A DNA stretch of 64,000 nucleotides, from NCBI RefSeq assembly GCF_025823185.1, contig NZ_JACKVK010000022.1:239561-303560 (forward strand), given 5' to 3'. How positions within the stretch are numbered: the first letter of the stretch is position 1; each line of letters begins with the position of its first letter. Source of the DNA: Mycobacterium yunnanensis. Its GTDB lineage: Bacteria; Actinomycetota; Actinomycetes; Mycobacteriales; Mycobacteriaceae. Made by a program: the position numbers and the translations under genes. The notes under the pieces were generated by a model, which saw nothing but the letters and a program-made list of their open reading frames with translations, did no database searches and had not been told where the DNA came from. This document shows positions 23,857 to 31,933 of the stretch, piece after piece.

Positions 23857-25443
23857 GTGAGCCTGCCCGTTGTATTGATCGCCGACAAACTCGCCGAGTC
23901 GACCGTTGCCGCCCTGGGAGACCAGGTCGAGGTGCGCTGGGTCGACGGCCCCGACCGGGAGAAGCTGCTGGCCGCGGTCCCCGACGCCGACGCCCTGCTG
24001 GTGCGTTCGGCCACGACGGTGGACGCCGAGGTGATCAACGCGGCGCCCAAGCTGAAGATCGTCGCCCGCGCCGGCGTGGGCCTCGACAACGTCGACGTGG
24101 ACGCCGCCACCGCCCGGGGCGTCCTGGTCGTCAACGCACCGACGTCGAACATCCACAGCGCCGCCGAGCACGCGCTTGCACTGCTGCTGGCCGCGGCCCG
24201 TCAGATCCCGGCGGCCGACGCCACGCTGCGGGAGCACACCTGGAAGCGGTCGAAGTTCTCCGGCGTGGAGATCTTCGGTAAGACCGTCGGCGTGGTCGGT
24301 CTCGGTCGCATCGGACAGCTGGTCGCGCAGCGGCTGGCCGCATTCGGCGCCCACATCACCGCCTACGACCCCTACGTCTCGCAGGCGCGGGCCGCGCAGC
24401 TCGGCATCGAGCTGCTCTCACTCGACGAGCTGCTGGCGCGGGCCGACTTCATCTCCGTGCACCTGCCGAAGACCAAGGAGACCGCCGGCCTGATCGGCAC
24501 CGACGCCCTGGCCAAGACCAAGCCCGGCGTCATCATCGTCAACGCCGCCCGCGGTGGACTGGTCGACGAGCAGGCGTTGGCCGACGCCATCACCAGCGGT
24601 CACGTCCGCGGCGCCGGACTCGACGTCTTCTCCACCGAACCGTGCACCGACAGCCCACTGTTCGAGCTGCCCGAGGTCGTCGTCACCCCACACCTTGGCG
24701 CGTCGACCGCCGAGGCGCAGGACCGTGCCGGCACCGACGTCGCGGCCAGCGTGCGGCTGGCGTTGGCGGGCGAGTTCGTCCCCGACGCCGTCAACGTCGG
24801 CGGTGGCGTCGTCGGCGAAGAGGTGGCGCCGTGGCTGGACCTGGTGCGCAAGCTGGGGCTGCTGGTCGGTGCGCTCTCGGCCGAGCTGCCGACCAACCTC
24901 TGCGTCCAGGTGCGCGGCGAGCTGGCCTCCGAACAGGTCGAGGTGCTCAAGCTCTCGGCGCTGCGCGGCTTGTTCTCCGCCGTCATCGAAGATCAGGTGA
25001 CGTTCGTCAACGCTCCGGCGCTGGCGTCCGAACGCGGTGTCGAGGCGAGCATCGACGCCGAGCCCGAGAGCCCGAACCACCGCAGCGTCGTCGACGTGCG
25101 CGCCGTCGCCGCCGACGGCTCGACGGTCAACGTGACCGGCACGCTGTCGGGCCCGCAGCAGGTGGAGAAGATCGTCCAGGTCAACGGCCGCAACCTCGAC
25201 CTGCGCGCGGAGGGGTTCAACCTAATCATCAACTACAGCGACGTCCCGGGGGCACTCGGCACGATCGGCACGAGGCTGGGCGCCGCGGGGGTCAACATCC
25301 TTGCCGCCCAACTGAGCCAGGACGCCGACGGCGACGGCGCGACGATCATGCTGCGGCTGGACCGCCAGGTCCCCGGTGACGTACTGACCGCGCTCGGCGC
25401 CGACGTGAGCGCCACGACCCTGGAACAGGTGGACCTGTCATGA
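23857..25443 (+). CDS. serA: D-3-phosphoglycerate dehydrogenase (long form with C-terminal ACT domain)
   Basis: SerA oxidises 3-phosphoglycerate to 3-phosphohydroxypyruvate, the first step of serine synthesis. The 528-aa length is that of the mycobacterial long form. The substrate-binding N-terminus is followed by the NAD motif VGLGRIGQLVAQ (about residues 147-158), the catalytic Arg region ARGGLVDEQAL and the His in TPHLGASTAEAQ. An intervening allosteric domain (about 320-450) and an ACT domain at the end (SDVPGALGTIGTRLG) follow; the last two mediate serine inhibition in the M. tuberculosis enzyme. Start GTG 23857 is leaderless-type. Its stop overlaps the leuB ATG (ATGA). Confidence 0.97.
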   Translation: MSLPVVLIADKLAESTVAALGDQVEVRWVDGPDREKLLAAVPDADALLVRSATTVDAEVINAAPKLKIVARAGVGLDNVDVDAATARGVLVVNAPTSNIHSAAEHALALLLAAARQIPAADATLREHTWKRSKFSGVEIFGKTVGVVGLGRIGQLVAQRLAAFGAHITAYDPYVSQARAAQLGIELLSLDELLARADFISVHLPKTKETAGLIGTDALAKTKPGVIIVNAARGGLVDEQALADAITSGHVRGAGLDVFSTEPCTDSPLFELPEVVVTPHLGASTAEAQDRAGTDVAASVRLALAGEFVPDAVNVGGGVVGEEVAPWLDLVRKLGLLVGALSAELPTNLCVQVRGELASEQVEVLKLSALRGLFSAVIEDQVTFVNAPALASERGVEASIDAEPESPNHRSVVDVRAVAADGSTVNVTGTLSGPQQVEKIVQVNGRNLDLRAEGFNLIINYSDVPGALGTIGTRLGAAGVNILAAQLSQDADGDGATIMLRLDRQVPGDVLTALGADVSATTLEQVDLS

Positions 25444-26447
25444 AGTTGGCGGTGATCGCCGGTGACGGCATCGGGCCCGAAGTCGTCGACGAGGCGCTCA
25501 AGGTGCTCGACGTCGTGGCGCCGGGAGCCGAGAAGACCACCTACGACGTGGGCGCTCGGCGCTACCACGCCACCGGGGAGGTCATGCCCGACGGCCTCGT
25601 CGACGAACTGCGCACCCACGACGCAATCCTGTTGGGCGCCATCGGTGATCCGTCGGTTCCCAGCGGTGTGCTCGAACGGGGCCTGCTGCTGCGGATGCGG
25701 TTCGAGCTCGACCACCACGTCAACCTGCGCCCGTCGAAGTTGCACCGAGGGGTGAGCAGCCCGCTCGGCGAGGTCGACGTCGACTTCGTCGTCGTCCGCG
25801 AGGGCACCGAAGGCCCCTACACCGGCACCGGCGGCGCGATCCGCGTCGGCACCCCGCACGAGGTGGCCACCGAGGTCAGTCTCAACACCGCCTTCGGCGT
25901 GGAGCGCGTGGTCCGCGACGCTTTCGCACGGGCTGACAAGCGGCGCAAGCACCTCACCCTGGTGCACAAGACCAACGTGCTGACCTTCGCAGGCAAGTTG
26001 TGGTCGCGGGTCGTGGCCGAGGTGGGTCGAGAGTTCCCCGACGTCGAGGTCGCCTATCAGCACGTCGACGCGGCCACCATCCACATGGTGACCGATCCGG
26101 GACGCTTCGACGTGATCGTCACCGACAACCTGTTCGGCGACATCATCACCGATCTCGCGGCCGCGGTGTCCGGCGGAATCGGATTGGCCGCCAGCGGCAA
26201 CATCGACGCGACGCGTACCAACCCGTCGATGTTCGAACCCGTGCACGGCAGCGCCCCGGACATCGCGGGCAAGGGCATCGCGGACCCCACGGCGGCGGTC
26301 ATGTCGGTGGCTCTGCTGCTGGCCCATCTCGGTGACGACGCAGCCGCAGCACGCGTCGACGCGGCCGTCGCCGAGCACCTCGCGACGCTCGACGGCGCGA
26401 AGCTCTCCACCTCCGAGATCGGTGACCGCATCGTGGGTCTGCTCTGA
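25440..26447 (+). CDS. leuB: 3-isopropylmalate dehydrogenase
   Basis: LeuB oxidatively decarboxylates 3-isopropylmalate in leucine synthesis. The 335-aa protein shows AVIAGDGIGPEVVDEALKVL at the start, the substrate arginines in LLRMRFELDHHVNLRP, the metal-binding aspartates in VTDNLFGDIITDLAA, and the NAD loop EPVHGSAPDIAGKGIADP. Length is slightly short of the E. coli type, as usual in actinobacteria. The ATGA overlap with serA implies coupled translation, so serine and leucine synthesis share a transcript here, with leuC-leuD about 11 kb away. Confidence 0.97.
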   Translation: MKLAVIAGDGIGPEVVDEALKVLDVVAPGAEKTTYDVGARRYHATGEVMPDGLVDELRTHDAILLGAIGDPSVPSGVLERGLLLRMRFELDHHVNLRPSKLHRGVSSPLGEVDVDFVVVREGTEGPYTGTGGAIRVGTPHEVATEVSLNTAFGVERVVRDAFARADKRRKHLTLVHKTNVLTFAGKLWSRVVAEVGREFPDVEVAYQHVDAATIHMVTDPGRFDVIVTDNLFGDIITDLAAAVSGGIGLAASGNIDATRTNPSMFEPVHGSAPDIAGKGIADPTAAVMSVALLLAHLGDDAAAARVDAAVAEHLATLDGAKLSTSEIGDRIVGLL

Positions 26448-26536
26448 CCTGATCGCCAGTACTCAGCCTGATCCAAAGGGTGGAGACCGCCCCGTCCTGC
26501 TCCTAGCGTCGAGATGTCCGACGCGAGGAGTATCGA

Positions 26537-27262
26537 TTGACCACCGAAACCGTTCCCACGACGCGGGATACGGGGCCCCACCCGCTCGACGACCCCATCC
26601 GGTCGTCGTTGCGCGGGGCCCACTCACGGTTCGCGTCCTGGTCCGGCCGCATCGGGCGCTACGACCCGCAGGTGGCCGGATTCGTGGGGCACCCACCGAC
26701 TCTCGACGACCGCGACTGGTCTGACCTGGCCGCACTCGTCGGTCCGTCGGCGGAGGTCTCGTTGCGCGGGGCGCACACCCCGCCCGCCGGCTGGGAGGTC
26801 CTCGGTACGATCGGATCGGTGCAGCTCGACGGAACCGATCTCGCGGTGGCGCCCGACCCGGAGGCCGTCGTCCTCGGGGCAGGCGACGTGCCACGCATGC
26901 TGGACCTGGTCGCCCGCACCGAACCCGGACCGTTCCGCGTGCGCACCGTCGAGATGGGGACCTATCTCGGCTTCGTCGACGGCGGCAGGCTGGTCGCGTT
27001 GGCTGGTGAACGCATGCACCCCGAGGGGTGGACGGAGATCAGCGCCGTGTGCACCGATCCGCTGTACCGCAGACGTGGTCTGAGCACGCGTCTGGTCCGG
27101 GCGGTCGGACACGGCATCCGGGCTCGAGCGGAGACGCCGTTCCTGCACGCTCGGGCCGACAACGTCTCGGCGATAAGGCTTTACGAGTCGCTGGGCTTTC
27201 GGCTGCGGCAACGCTCGGTGCTGACGTCGGTGCGCACGCCGGGGCGGGACGGTCGGCGATGA
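26537..27262 (+). CDS. GNAT-family N-acetyltransferase
   Basis: The 241-aa protein has a poorly conserved N-terminal half and a C-terminal GNAT fold. The acetyl-CoA loop is EISAVCTDPLYRRRGLSTRLV (R-R-x-G-L/x-x type, about residues 167-187), and ARADNVSAIRLYESLGFR follows, the FR47-like end. The start TTG 26537 is supported by GCGAGGAG at 26523-26530 and by sequence continuity, but a downstream start is possible. Its stop overlaps the ATG of an ABC permease (ATGA), so it is the first gene of a four-gene operon with an amino-acid-type importer. The acceptor is unknown; an imported amino compound is the obvious candidate. Confidence 0.8.
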   Translation: MTTETVPTTRDTGPHPLDDPIRSSLRGAHSRFASWSGRIGRYDPQVAGFVGHPPTLDDRDWSDLAALVGPSAEVSLRGAHTPPAGWEVLGTIGSVQLDGTDLAVAPDPEAVVLGAGDVPRMLDLVARTEPGPFRVRTVEMGTYLGFVDGGRLVALAGERMHPEGWTEISAVCTDPLYRRRGLSTRLVRAVGHGIRARAETPFLHARADNVSAIRLYESLGFRLRQRSVLTSVRTPGRDGRR

Positions 27263-28215
27263 CCGCCGTGGTTCCGAACGCGGCCGGCGCGTCGCTCGAC
27301 GACGACTCCCCGGATTCACTGACGGTCGCGCGAACGTGGCATCCGTGGCGGTGGGTGACCGGTGCCGCGGCGCTGGTGGTCCTTGCCCAATTCGTGCACG
27401 GGCTGGCCACCAACCCCGGCTGGGACTGGGGCACGTTCGCCCAGTACTTCACGGCCAAGTCGGTGATGGCCGCGCTGTGGCTGACGATCCAGTTGACCTT
27501 CTGGGGCACGCTGATCGGGTTCGCACTCGGCATCGCCATCGCCGCCGCCCGGTTGTCGCACAACCCCGTGCTGCAGGTGATCTCGTGGTGCTACGTCTGG
27601 GCGTTTCGCTCCATTCCGCTGATCGTCCAATTGCTCTTCTGGTTCAACATCGCCTACCTGTACCGCACGCTGAGCGTCGGAATTCCCTTCGGCCCCAGCT
27701 TCTTGCACTTCGACGTCAACGGCGTCGTCAGTGGTCCGATGGCCGCGATCATCGGTCTGGCCCTGCACCAGGCCGCGTATTCCGCGGAGATCGTCCGCGC
27801 GGGAATCATCTCCGTCGACCAGGGACAGCTCGAAGCGGCTGCCGCACTGGGCATTCCGAAGCGTCGCGAATTCTTCAAGATCGTCCTCCCACAGGCGATG
27901 CGGGGGATCCTGCCCAACGCGGCCAACGAGGTGATCTCGTTGTTCAAGGGCACCTCGATCGTCTCGGTGATGGCGATCGCGGAACTGTTCTACCAGGTGC
28001 AGGTGATCTACGGCCGTAGCGGCCGGGTGGTGCCACTGCTGATGGTGGCCACCGTCTGGTACATCGTGCTGACCTCGCTGCTGTCGGTCGTGCAGTTCTA
28101 CGTCGAGCGCCACTACGCCCGAGGCGCGCTGCGGACGGTCCCGCCGACTCCCATCCAGACGTTGCGCAACAAGCTCCAGGCGCTTCCGCTGTCGCCGCGG
28201 GGTGCGACCCGATGA
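27259..28215 (+). CDS. Polar amino acid-type ABC transporter permease
   Basis: The 318-aa protein has a cytoplasmic N-terminal tail of about 35 residues, then an isolated membrane segment (VTGAAALVVLAQFV), then a HisM/GlnP-type permease domain starting around AALWLTIQLTFWGTLIGFALG. The EAA loop EAAAALGIPKRREFFKIVLP, where the ATPase docks, is intact. It begins within the stop of the acetyltransferase gene and ends within the start of the ATPase gene, so all three are translationally coupled. A single permease gene implies a homodimer. Confidence 0.9.
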   Translation: MTAVVPNAAGASLDDDSPDSLTVARTWHPWRWVTGAAALVVLAQFVHGLATNPGWDWGTFAQYFTAKSVMAALWLTIQLTFWGTLIGFALGIAIAAARLSHNPVLQVISWCYVWAFRSIPLIVQLLFWFNIAYLYRTLSVGIPFGPSFLHFDVNGVVSGPMAAIIGLALHQAAYSAEIVRAGIISVDQGQLEAAAALGIPKRREFFKIVLPQAMRGILPNAANEVISLFKGTSIVSVMAIAELFYQVQVIYGRSGRVVPLLMVATVWYIVLTSLLSVVQFYVERHYARGALRTVPPTPIQTLRNKLQALPLSPRGATR

Positions 28216-28976
28216 CCGGTCTGGCGATCGACGTTCGCGGCGTGCGCAAGTCCTACGGCTCGCTCGAGGTGCTCAAGGGGGTCGACCTCACGGTCCGCCC
28301 CGGTGAGGTGACCGCGATCCTGGGGCCCTCGGGCTCGGGGAAGTCGACGCTGCTTCGGGTGCTCAACCATCTCGAGAAGGTCGACGCAGGGCTGGTCAAG
28401 GTCGACGGCGAACTGGTTGGCTACCGGCTCAAGGGTCGCCGGCTGCACGAGCTCACCTCGCGCGAGATCCTGCGGCAGCGCAGCCGAATTGGCTTCGTCT
28501 TCCAGAACTTCAACCTCTTCCCCCACCTGACGGTGCTGGAGAACGTCGTGGAGGCCCCGGTGTCGGCGCAGGGTCGCAACCGCGCCGAAGTGGAAGCCGA
28601 AGCCGTCGAATTGCTGGAGCGGGTCGGCGTCGGCGACAAGGCCCAGGACTACCCGCGTCGACTGTCTGGTGGTCAACAGCAGCGGGTTGCGATCGCCCGC
28701 GCACTCGCGTTGCGACCGAAGGTCATCCTGTTCGACGAGCCGACCTCCGCCTTGGACCCGGAGTTGGTGGGCGAAGTTCTGGAGGTCATCCGTCAGCTGG
28801 CCCGCGACGGCGCGACGCTCGTCATCGTTACCCACGAGGTCGGCTTCGCCCGCGAGGTGGCCGACACGGTCGTGTTCATGGACGGCGGGGTGATCGTGGA
28901 ACGCGGGGCGCCCGCAGAGGTGTTCGACCACCCGGTGCACGCCAGAACTCGCGAATTCCTGTCCCACGTCCTCTGA
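28212..28976 (+). CDS. Polar amino acid-type ABC transporter ATP-binding protein
   Basis: The 254-aa ATPase has Walker A GPSGSGKST, Q-loop in FVFQNFNLFPHLTVLENV, signature LSGGQQQRVAIARALA, Walker B VILFDEPTSALDPE and the H-loop His in IVTHEVGFAREVAD. The sequence style (VFQNFNLFPH) is that of the glutamine/histidine GlnQ group. The ATG at 28212 overlaps the permease stop (ATGA). It energises import of the ligand bound by the lipoprotein encoded 28 bases downstream. Confidence 0.95.
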   Translation: MTGLAIDVRGVRKSYGSLEVLKGVDLTVRPGEVTAILGPSGSGKSTLLRVLNHLEKVDAGLVKVDGELVGYRLKGRRLHELTSREILRQRSRIGFVFQNFNLFPHLTVLENVVEAPVSAQGRNRAEVEAEAVELLERVGVGDKAQDYPRRLSGGQQQRVAIARALALRPKVILFDEPTSALDPELVGEVLEVIRQLARDGATLVIVTHEVGFAREVADTVVFMDGGVIVERGAPAEVFDHPVHARTREFLSHVL

Positions 28977-29004
28977 CCGGCCCCATCGACGAGAGATCCC
29001 AACA

Positions 29005-29967
29005 GTGAACGCATTTCGCACCGCCATGGCCATCCTCGCCGTGGTGACCGCCTCGTTGGCGACGTCGTGCAGCGAGCCGACGGTCGCCGACACCGTCACG
29101 GCCGCGGACGGCCAGACCTTCGACCTCAGCGCGGAACAGAAGGGGCGTGTCGAGACCCCCAAGGTGGACGCGATTGCGGCACTGGTCCCTGCGCCGATCC
29201 GTGAACGCGGGGTGCTGCGGGTCACGGGCAACGTGGGTTCGACGCCGCCGCTGGACTTCTACGCCACCGACAACGCCACCATCATCGGCAGCGAGGTCGA
29301 CGTCTCGCACCTGATCGGCGACGTCCTCGGGCTACGGGTGGAGACGAGCAACGCCGACTGGGCGCAGAACTTCGTGCGGATCGACTCCGGGGAGGCCGAC
29401 GCGTTCATCTCGAATGTGACGGTGACCGAGGAGCGCAAGGAGAAGTACGACTTCGCGACGTATCGGTTGGACAACCTCGCGCTGGAGGCGCCCGCCGACT
29501 CGACCTGGGTCTACCACGACCGAAAGGACATTGCGGGCAAGCGGATCGGCGTCTCCTCGGGCACCAATCAGGAACAGCTCCTGGTCGACTGGAACGCCCA
29601 GAATGCAGCCGACGGGCTCACACCGGCCGAGATCGTCTACTACCAAAACAACGCCGACTACTACCTGGCATTGGCCTCCAAGCGAATCGACGGCTACCTG
29701 GGTCCGAACCCGTCGGCGGTGTACCACTCCGCCAGCGCCAAGGAGACCAAGATCTTGGCGACCTACTCCGGGGGCGGGGATGCGCTTCAGGGTGAGATCG
29801 CCGTGCTGACCAAGAAGGGCAACGGGTTGGTCGAGGCGGTCAACCAGGCGCTCAACCAGGTGATCCAGAACGGTGCCTACCGCCGGGCGTTGGACCGCTG
29901 GGGGCTTGGCGGCGAGGCGGTCGCGGCGTCGCAGATCAATCCGCCGGGACTGCCCAAGAAGGCGTGA
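29005..29967 (+). CDS. ABC transporter substrate-binding lipoprotein (amino acid type)
   Basis: The 320-aa protein has a signal peptide with Cys22 (LATSC) as the probable lipid-modified residue, then a SBP_bac_3-type domain: LRVTGNVGSTPPLDFYATDN, the Asp-rich ADAFISNVTVTEERKEKYDFA, and the KRIGVSSGTNQEQ hinge. This fold captures polar amino acids. The linker before the domain (residues 22-60) is unusually long and acidic. The GTG start at 29005 follows AGAGATCC, 28 bases after the ATPase, as the last gene of the acetyltransferase-importer operon. Confidence 0.9.
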   Translation: MNAFRTAMAILAVVTASLATSCSEPTVADTVTAADGQTFDLSAEQKGRVETPKVDAIAALVPAPIRERGVLRVTGNVGSTPPLDFYATDNATIIGSEVDVSHLIGDVLGLRVETSNADWAQNFVRIDSGEADAFISNVTVTEERKEKYDFATYRLDNLALEAPADSTWVYHDRKDIAGKRIGVSSGTNQEQLLVDWNAQNAADGLTPAEIVYYQNNADYYLALASKRIDGYLGPNPSAVYHSASAKETKILATYSGGGDALQGEIAVLTKKGNGLVEAVNQALNQVIQNGAYRRALDRWGLGGEAVAASQINPPGLPKKA

Positions 29968-29998
29968 CCGGCGCGGCAGCGGCCGGCCGGGGGCCGGG

Positions 29999-30004
29999 TA
30001 GGTT
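29999..30004 (+). promoter_or_regulatory. -10 box (TAGGTT) for the small membrane protein at 30011
   Basis: TANNNT hexamer 6 bases before the ATG at 30011; leaderless-type arrangement. Confidence 0.45.
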
Positions 30005-30010
30005 TCAGTC

Positions 30011-30622
30011 ATGGCGAGGACCGGCCTGGCGTCGACGGTGACCCTCACCCACCAATGTTGGCTCTTCGTCGTCGGATCGGCATTCTTCGCGGCCGCCACG
30101 GCGCCCGGGTTCTCGGCTGCCGCCGGACCGGGCGCGGCCAATGCGCTGTGCTTCGTGGGTTCGTGGTTCTTCACCAGCGCCGCCTGGATTCAGCTCGTCC
30201 TGGCCGGGCCCGAGGACAGCGACCAATGGCGTTCGGCCGCCGTGCAGTCCGGCGGAACCGTGCTGTTCAACGTCAGCACCGGGGCGGCCGTCTGGGCGCA
30301 CGCGGTGGTGGCCGAGCGCAGATTGGTGTGGGCGCCGGATGCCACCGGATCCCTGGCCTTCCTGGTCAGCGCCGTGTTCGGCGTCCTCGCGGTGTCGGCG
30401 ACCACGGGGCGCTGGCGGCCGACATCACGCGACTGGCAGGCGTGCTGGGTCAACGTGATCGGCTGTGTCGCCTTCGCAGGCAGCGCCGTCGGAGCGTTCG
30501 TCCACCCGTCCGGCACGGTCGCCGACGAAGCGCTCGCCAATCTCGGCACGTTCCTCGGTGCGCTGTGCTTCCTGGCCGCAGCGCTCCTGGTGCTACCCCG
30601 GCATCAGGTGGCGGGTGGCTGA
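30011..30622 (+). CDS. Integral membrane protein of unknown function
   Basis: The 203-aa protein has about five hydrophobic segments (near residues 16-36, 42-62, 76-98, 107-127 and 144-200), with no signal peptide or recognisable catalytic motif. The last part, NLGTFLGALCFLAAALLVLPR, resembles YrhK-type two-helix modules, but I would not name it on this basis. Start ATG 30011 has a -10 box 6 bases before it. It ends 19 bases inside the 3' end of the convergent MFS gene, and is not part of the ABC operon. Confidence 0.75.
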   Translation: MARTGLASTVTLTHQCWLFVVGSAFFAAATAPGFSAAAGPGAANALCFVGSWFFTSAAWIQLVLAGPEDSDQWRSAAVQSGGTVLFNVSTGAAVWAHAVVAERRLVWAPDATGSLAFLVSAVFGVLAVSATTGRWRPTSRDWQACWVNVIGCVAFAGSAVGAFVHPSGTVADEALANLGTFLGALCFLAAALLVLPRHQVAGG

Positions 30623-31809
30623 TTGCGCAGCGGGTCGGCGTTCACCGGCACCAAGGGCAGCGCCACCAACGGGAACAGCGCGCACACCGCGAAGGCCGCC
30701 GGGTACCCGGCCACGGTGATCAGCGCACCGAACACCGGTGGCACGATGCCCGCGGTGAGCAATTGGCTGGTGTTCTGTGTCCCCAGTGCGCGGCCACTCC
30801 AAAACGGTCCTGCCAGTTCGGCGATCGCGGTGAAGGCAAGTCCGTTGTCGGAGACGGTGATGACCGACGCGGCGACCATCACCGCCACCGACAGCGGTGA
30901 GTGGATCAGGTCGGTGACGGCCAGCAAGGCCATCGCGACGGCGGCACCGATGGCGATCGTGCGGATCGGATGGAGTCGCGATCCAACCTTGTCCGACCAC
31001 CTGCCGGCGGCGATCCTGCCGGCGGCTCCGAGGATTTGGGCGAACGTCACCATCGCGCCTGCGGCGGCTGCCGACCACCCACGATCGGCCATCAACCACA
31101 CCAGCGTGAACGTCCACACCACGCACTGAGGCCCGACCAGCAGCACCGAGACGGCGTGGATGCGCCACAGCGTCGACGATCCGCGATAGGGGTTGGCCAA
31201 ATCCTCGGCGGGGGCGTGCGCCCGCGGTGGCCGGGGTGGGTCGACGACGCCGATCGCGCTGATCACCGCGGCCGCGGCGCAGGCAATCGCAGGGAACGTC
31301 AGCGCCGCCGCTACGCCGCTGCCTTGGGCCAGCTGTGGAATCACCAACGCGCCCAGCCCGACTCCGAGGGGTTGCGCGGTCTGGCGGATGCCCATCACGA
31401 GTCCGCGCTGGTGCGGAGGGAACCATCCGACGACGAGGCGTCCGCTGGCGGAATTGCTACTGGCGGCGGCCATCCCACCCAGGAAGAGGAAGACGCCCAC
31501 CGCGACCAAGGAGTCGACCGAGGCCGCGGCGAATGCGGCGGCGGCGGTCAGTGCGGACCCGACGGCCAGCACCAGGCGTTCACCGAACCGGTCGACCAAA
31601 TACCCCCAGGCGATCAGCGTGACGACCATCCCGAAGCTGGGCAACGCAGAGACCAGCCCCGCGTGGGCCAGGTCGAGGCCGCGCTGGACGTGCAGGGTGG
31701 GGATGAGGAACGCCACCCCGTTGATGAAGACGTTGGCACACAGGGTGGCGGTGAGCGCAATGACCAGCATCGACCAACGACGCGCGGTCCCTACGGTGGG
31801 GACGGACAT
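30604..31809 (-). CDS. Major facilitator superfamily transporter
   Basis: The 401-aa protein has twelve hydrophobic segments and the MFS loop-2/3 motif GYLVDRFGERLVLAVGS (about residues 60-76), followed by a second related loop GRWSDKVGSR in the C-terminal half. An R-G-L-V-M-G-I-R-Q-T motif in the first half is typical of sugar-acid/nitrate-type MFS members, but the cargo cannot be assigned. Start ATG 31809 gives a short tail before helix 1; frames open further upstream would add a Pro/Arg-rich stretch with no homology. It corresponds in place to Rv2994. Confidence 0.87.
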   Translation of the reverse strand: MSVPTVGTARRWSMLVIALTATLCANVFINGVAFLIPTLHVQRGLDLAHAGLVSALPSFGMVVTLIAWGYLVDRFGERLVLAVGSALTAAAAFAAASVDSLVAVGVFLFLGGMAAASSNSASGRLVVGWFPPHQRGLVMGIRQTAQPLGVGLGALVIPQLAQGSGVAAALTFPAIACAAAAVISAIGVVDPPRPPRAHAPAEDLANPYRGSSTLWRIHAVSVLLVGPQCVVWTFTLVWLMADRGWSAAAAGAMVTFAQILGAAGRIAAGRWSDKVGSRLHPIRTIAIGAAVAMALLAVTDLIHSPLSVAVMVAASVITVSDNGLAFTAIAELAGPFWSGRALGTQNTSQLLTAGIVPPVFGALITVAGYPAAFAVCALFPLVALPLVPVNADPLRNQPPAT

Positions 31810-31881
31810 GAACCCATCGTGACACGACGTTCCCACCATGCCGAATCGCCATCCCATTATTTGAGACTGACCCCAACGCGT

Positions 31882-31916
31882 GATGCCCCCCTCCGCTGAT
31901 GGCGGAGGAGGGCATC
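31882..31916 (-). terminator. Strong hairpin terminator downstream of the GjpA-like gene
   Basis: A 15-base arm (31882-31896) pairs with 31902-31916 with a single mismatch around the loop TGATG. It lies 18 bases past the stop of the minus-strand gene at 31934 and before the MFS start, so it most likely ends that transcript. No clear T-run. Confidence 0.55.
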
Positions 31917-31933
31917 TCCAGTGAGGTGTCGGG

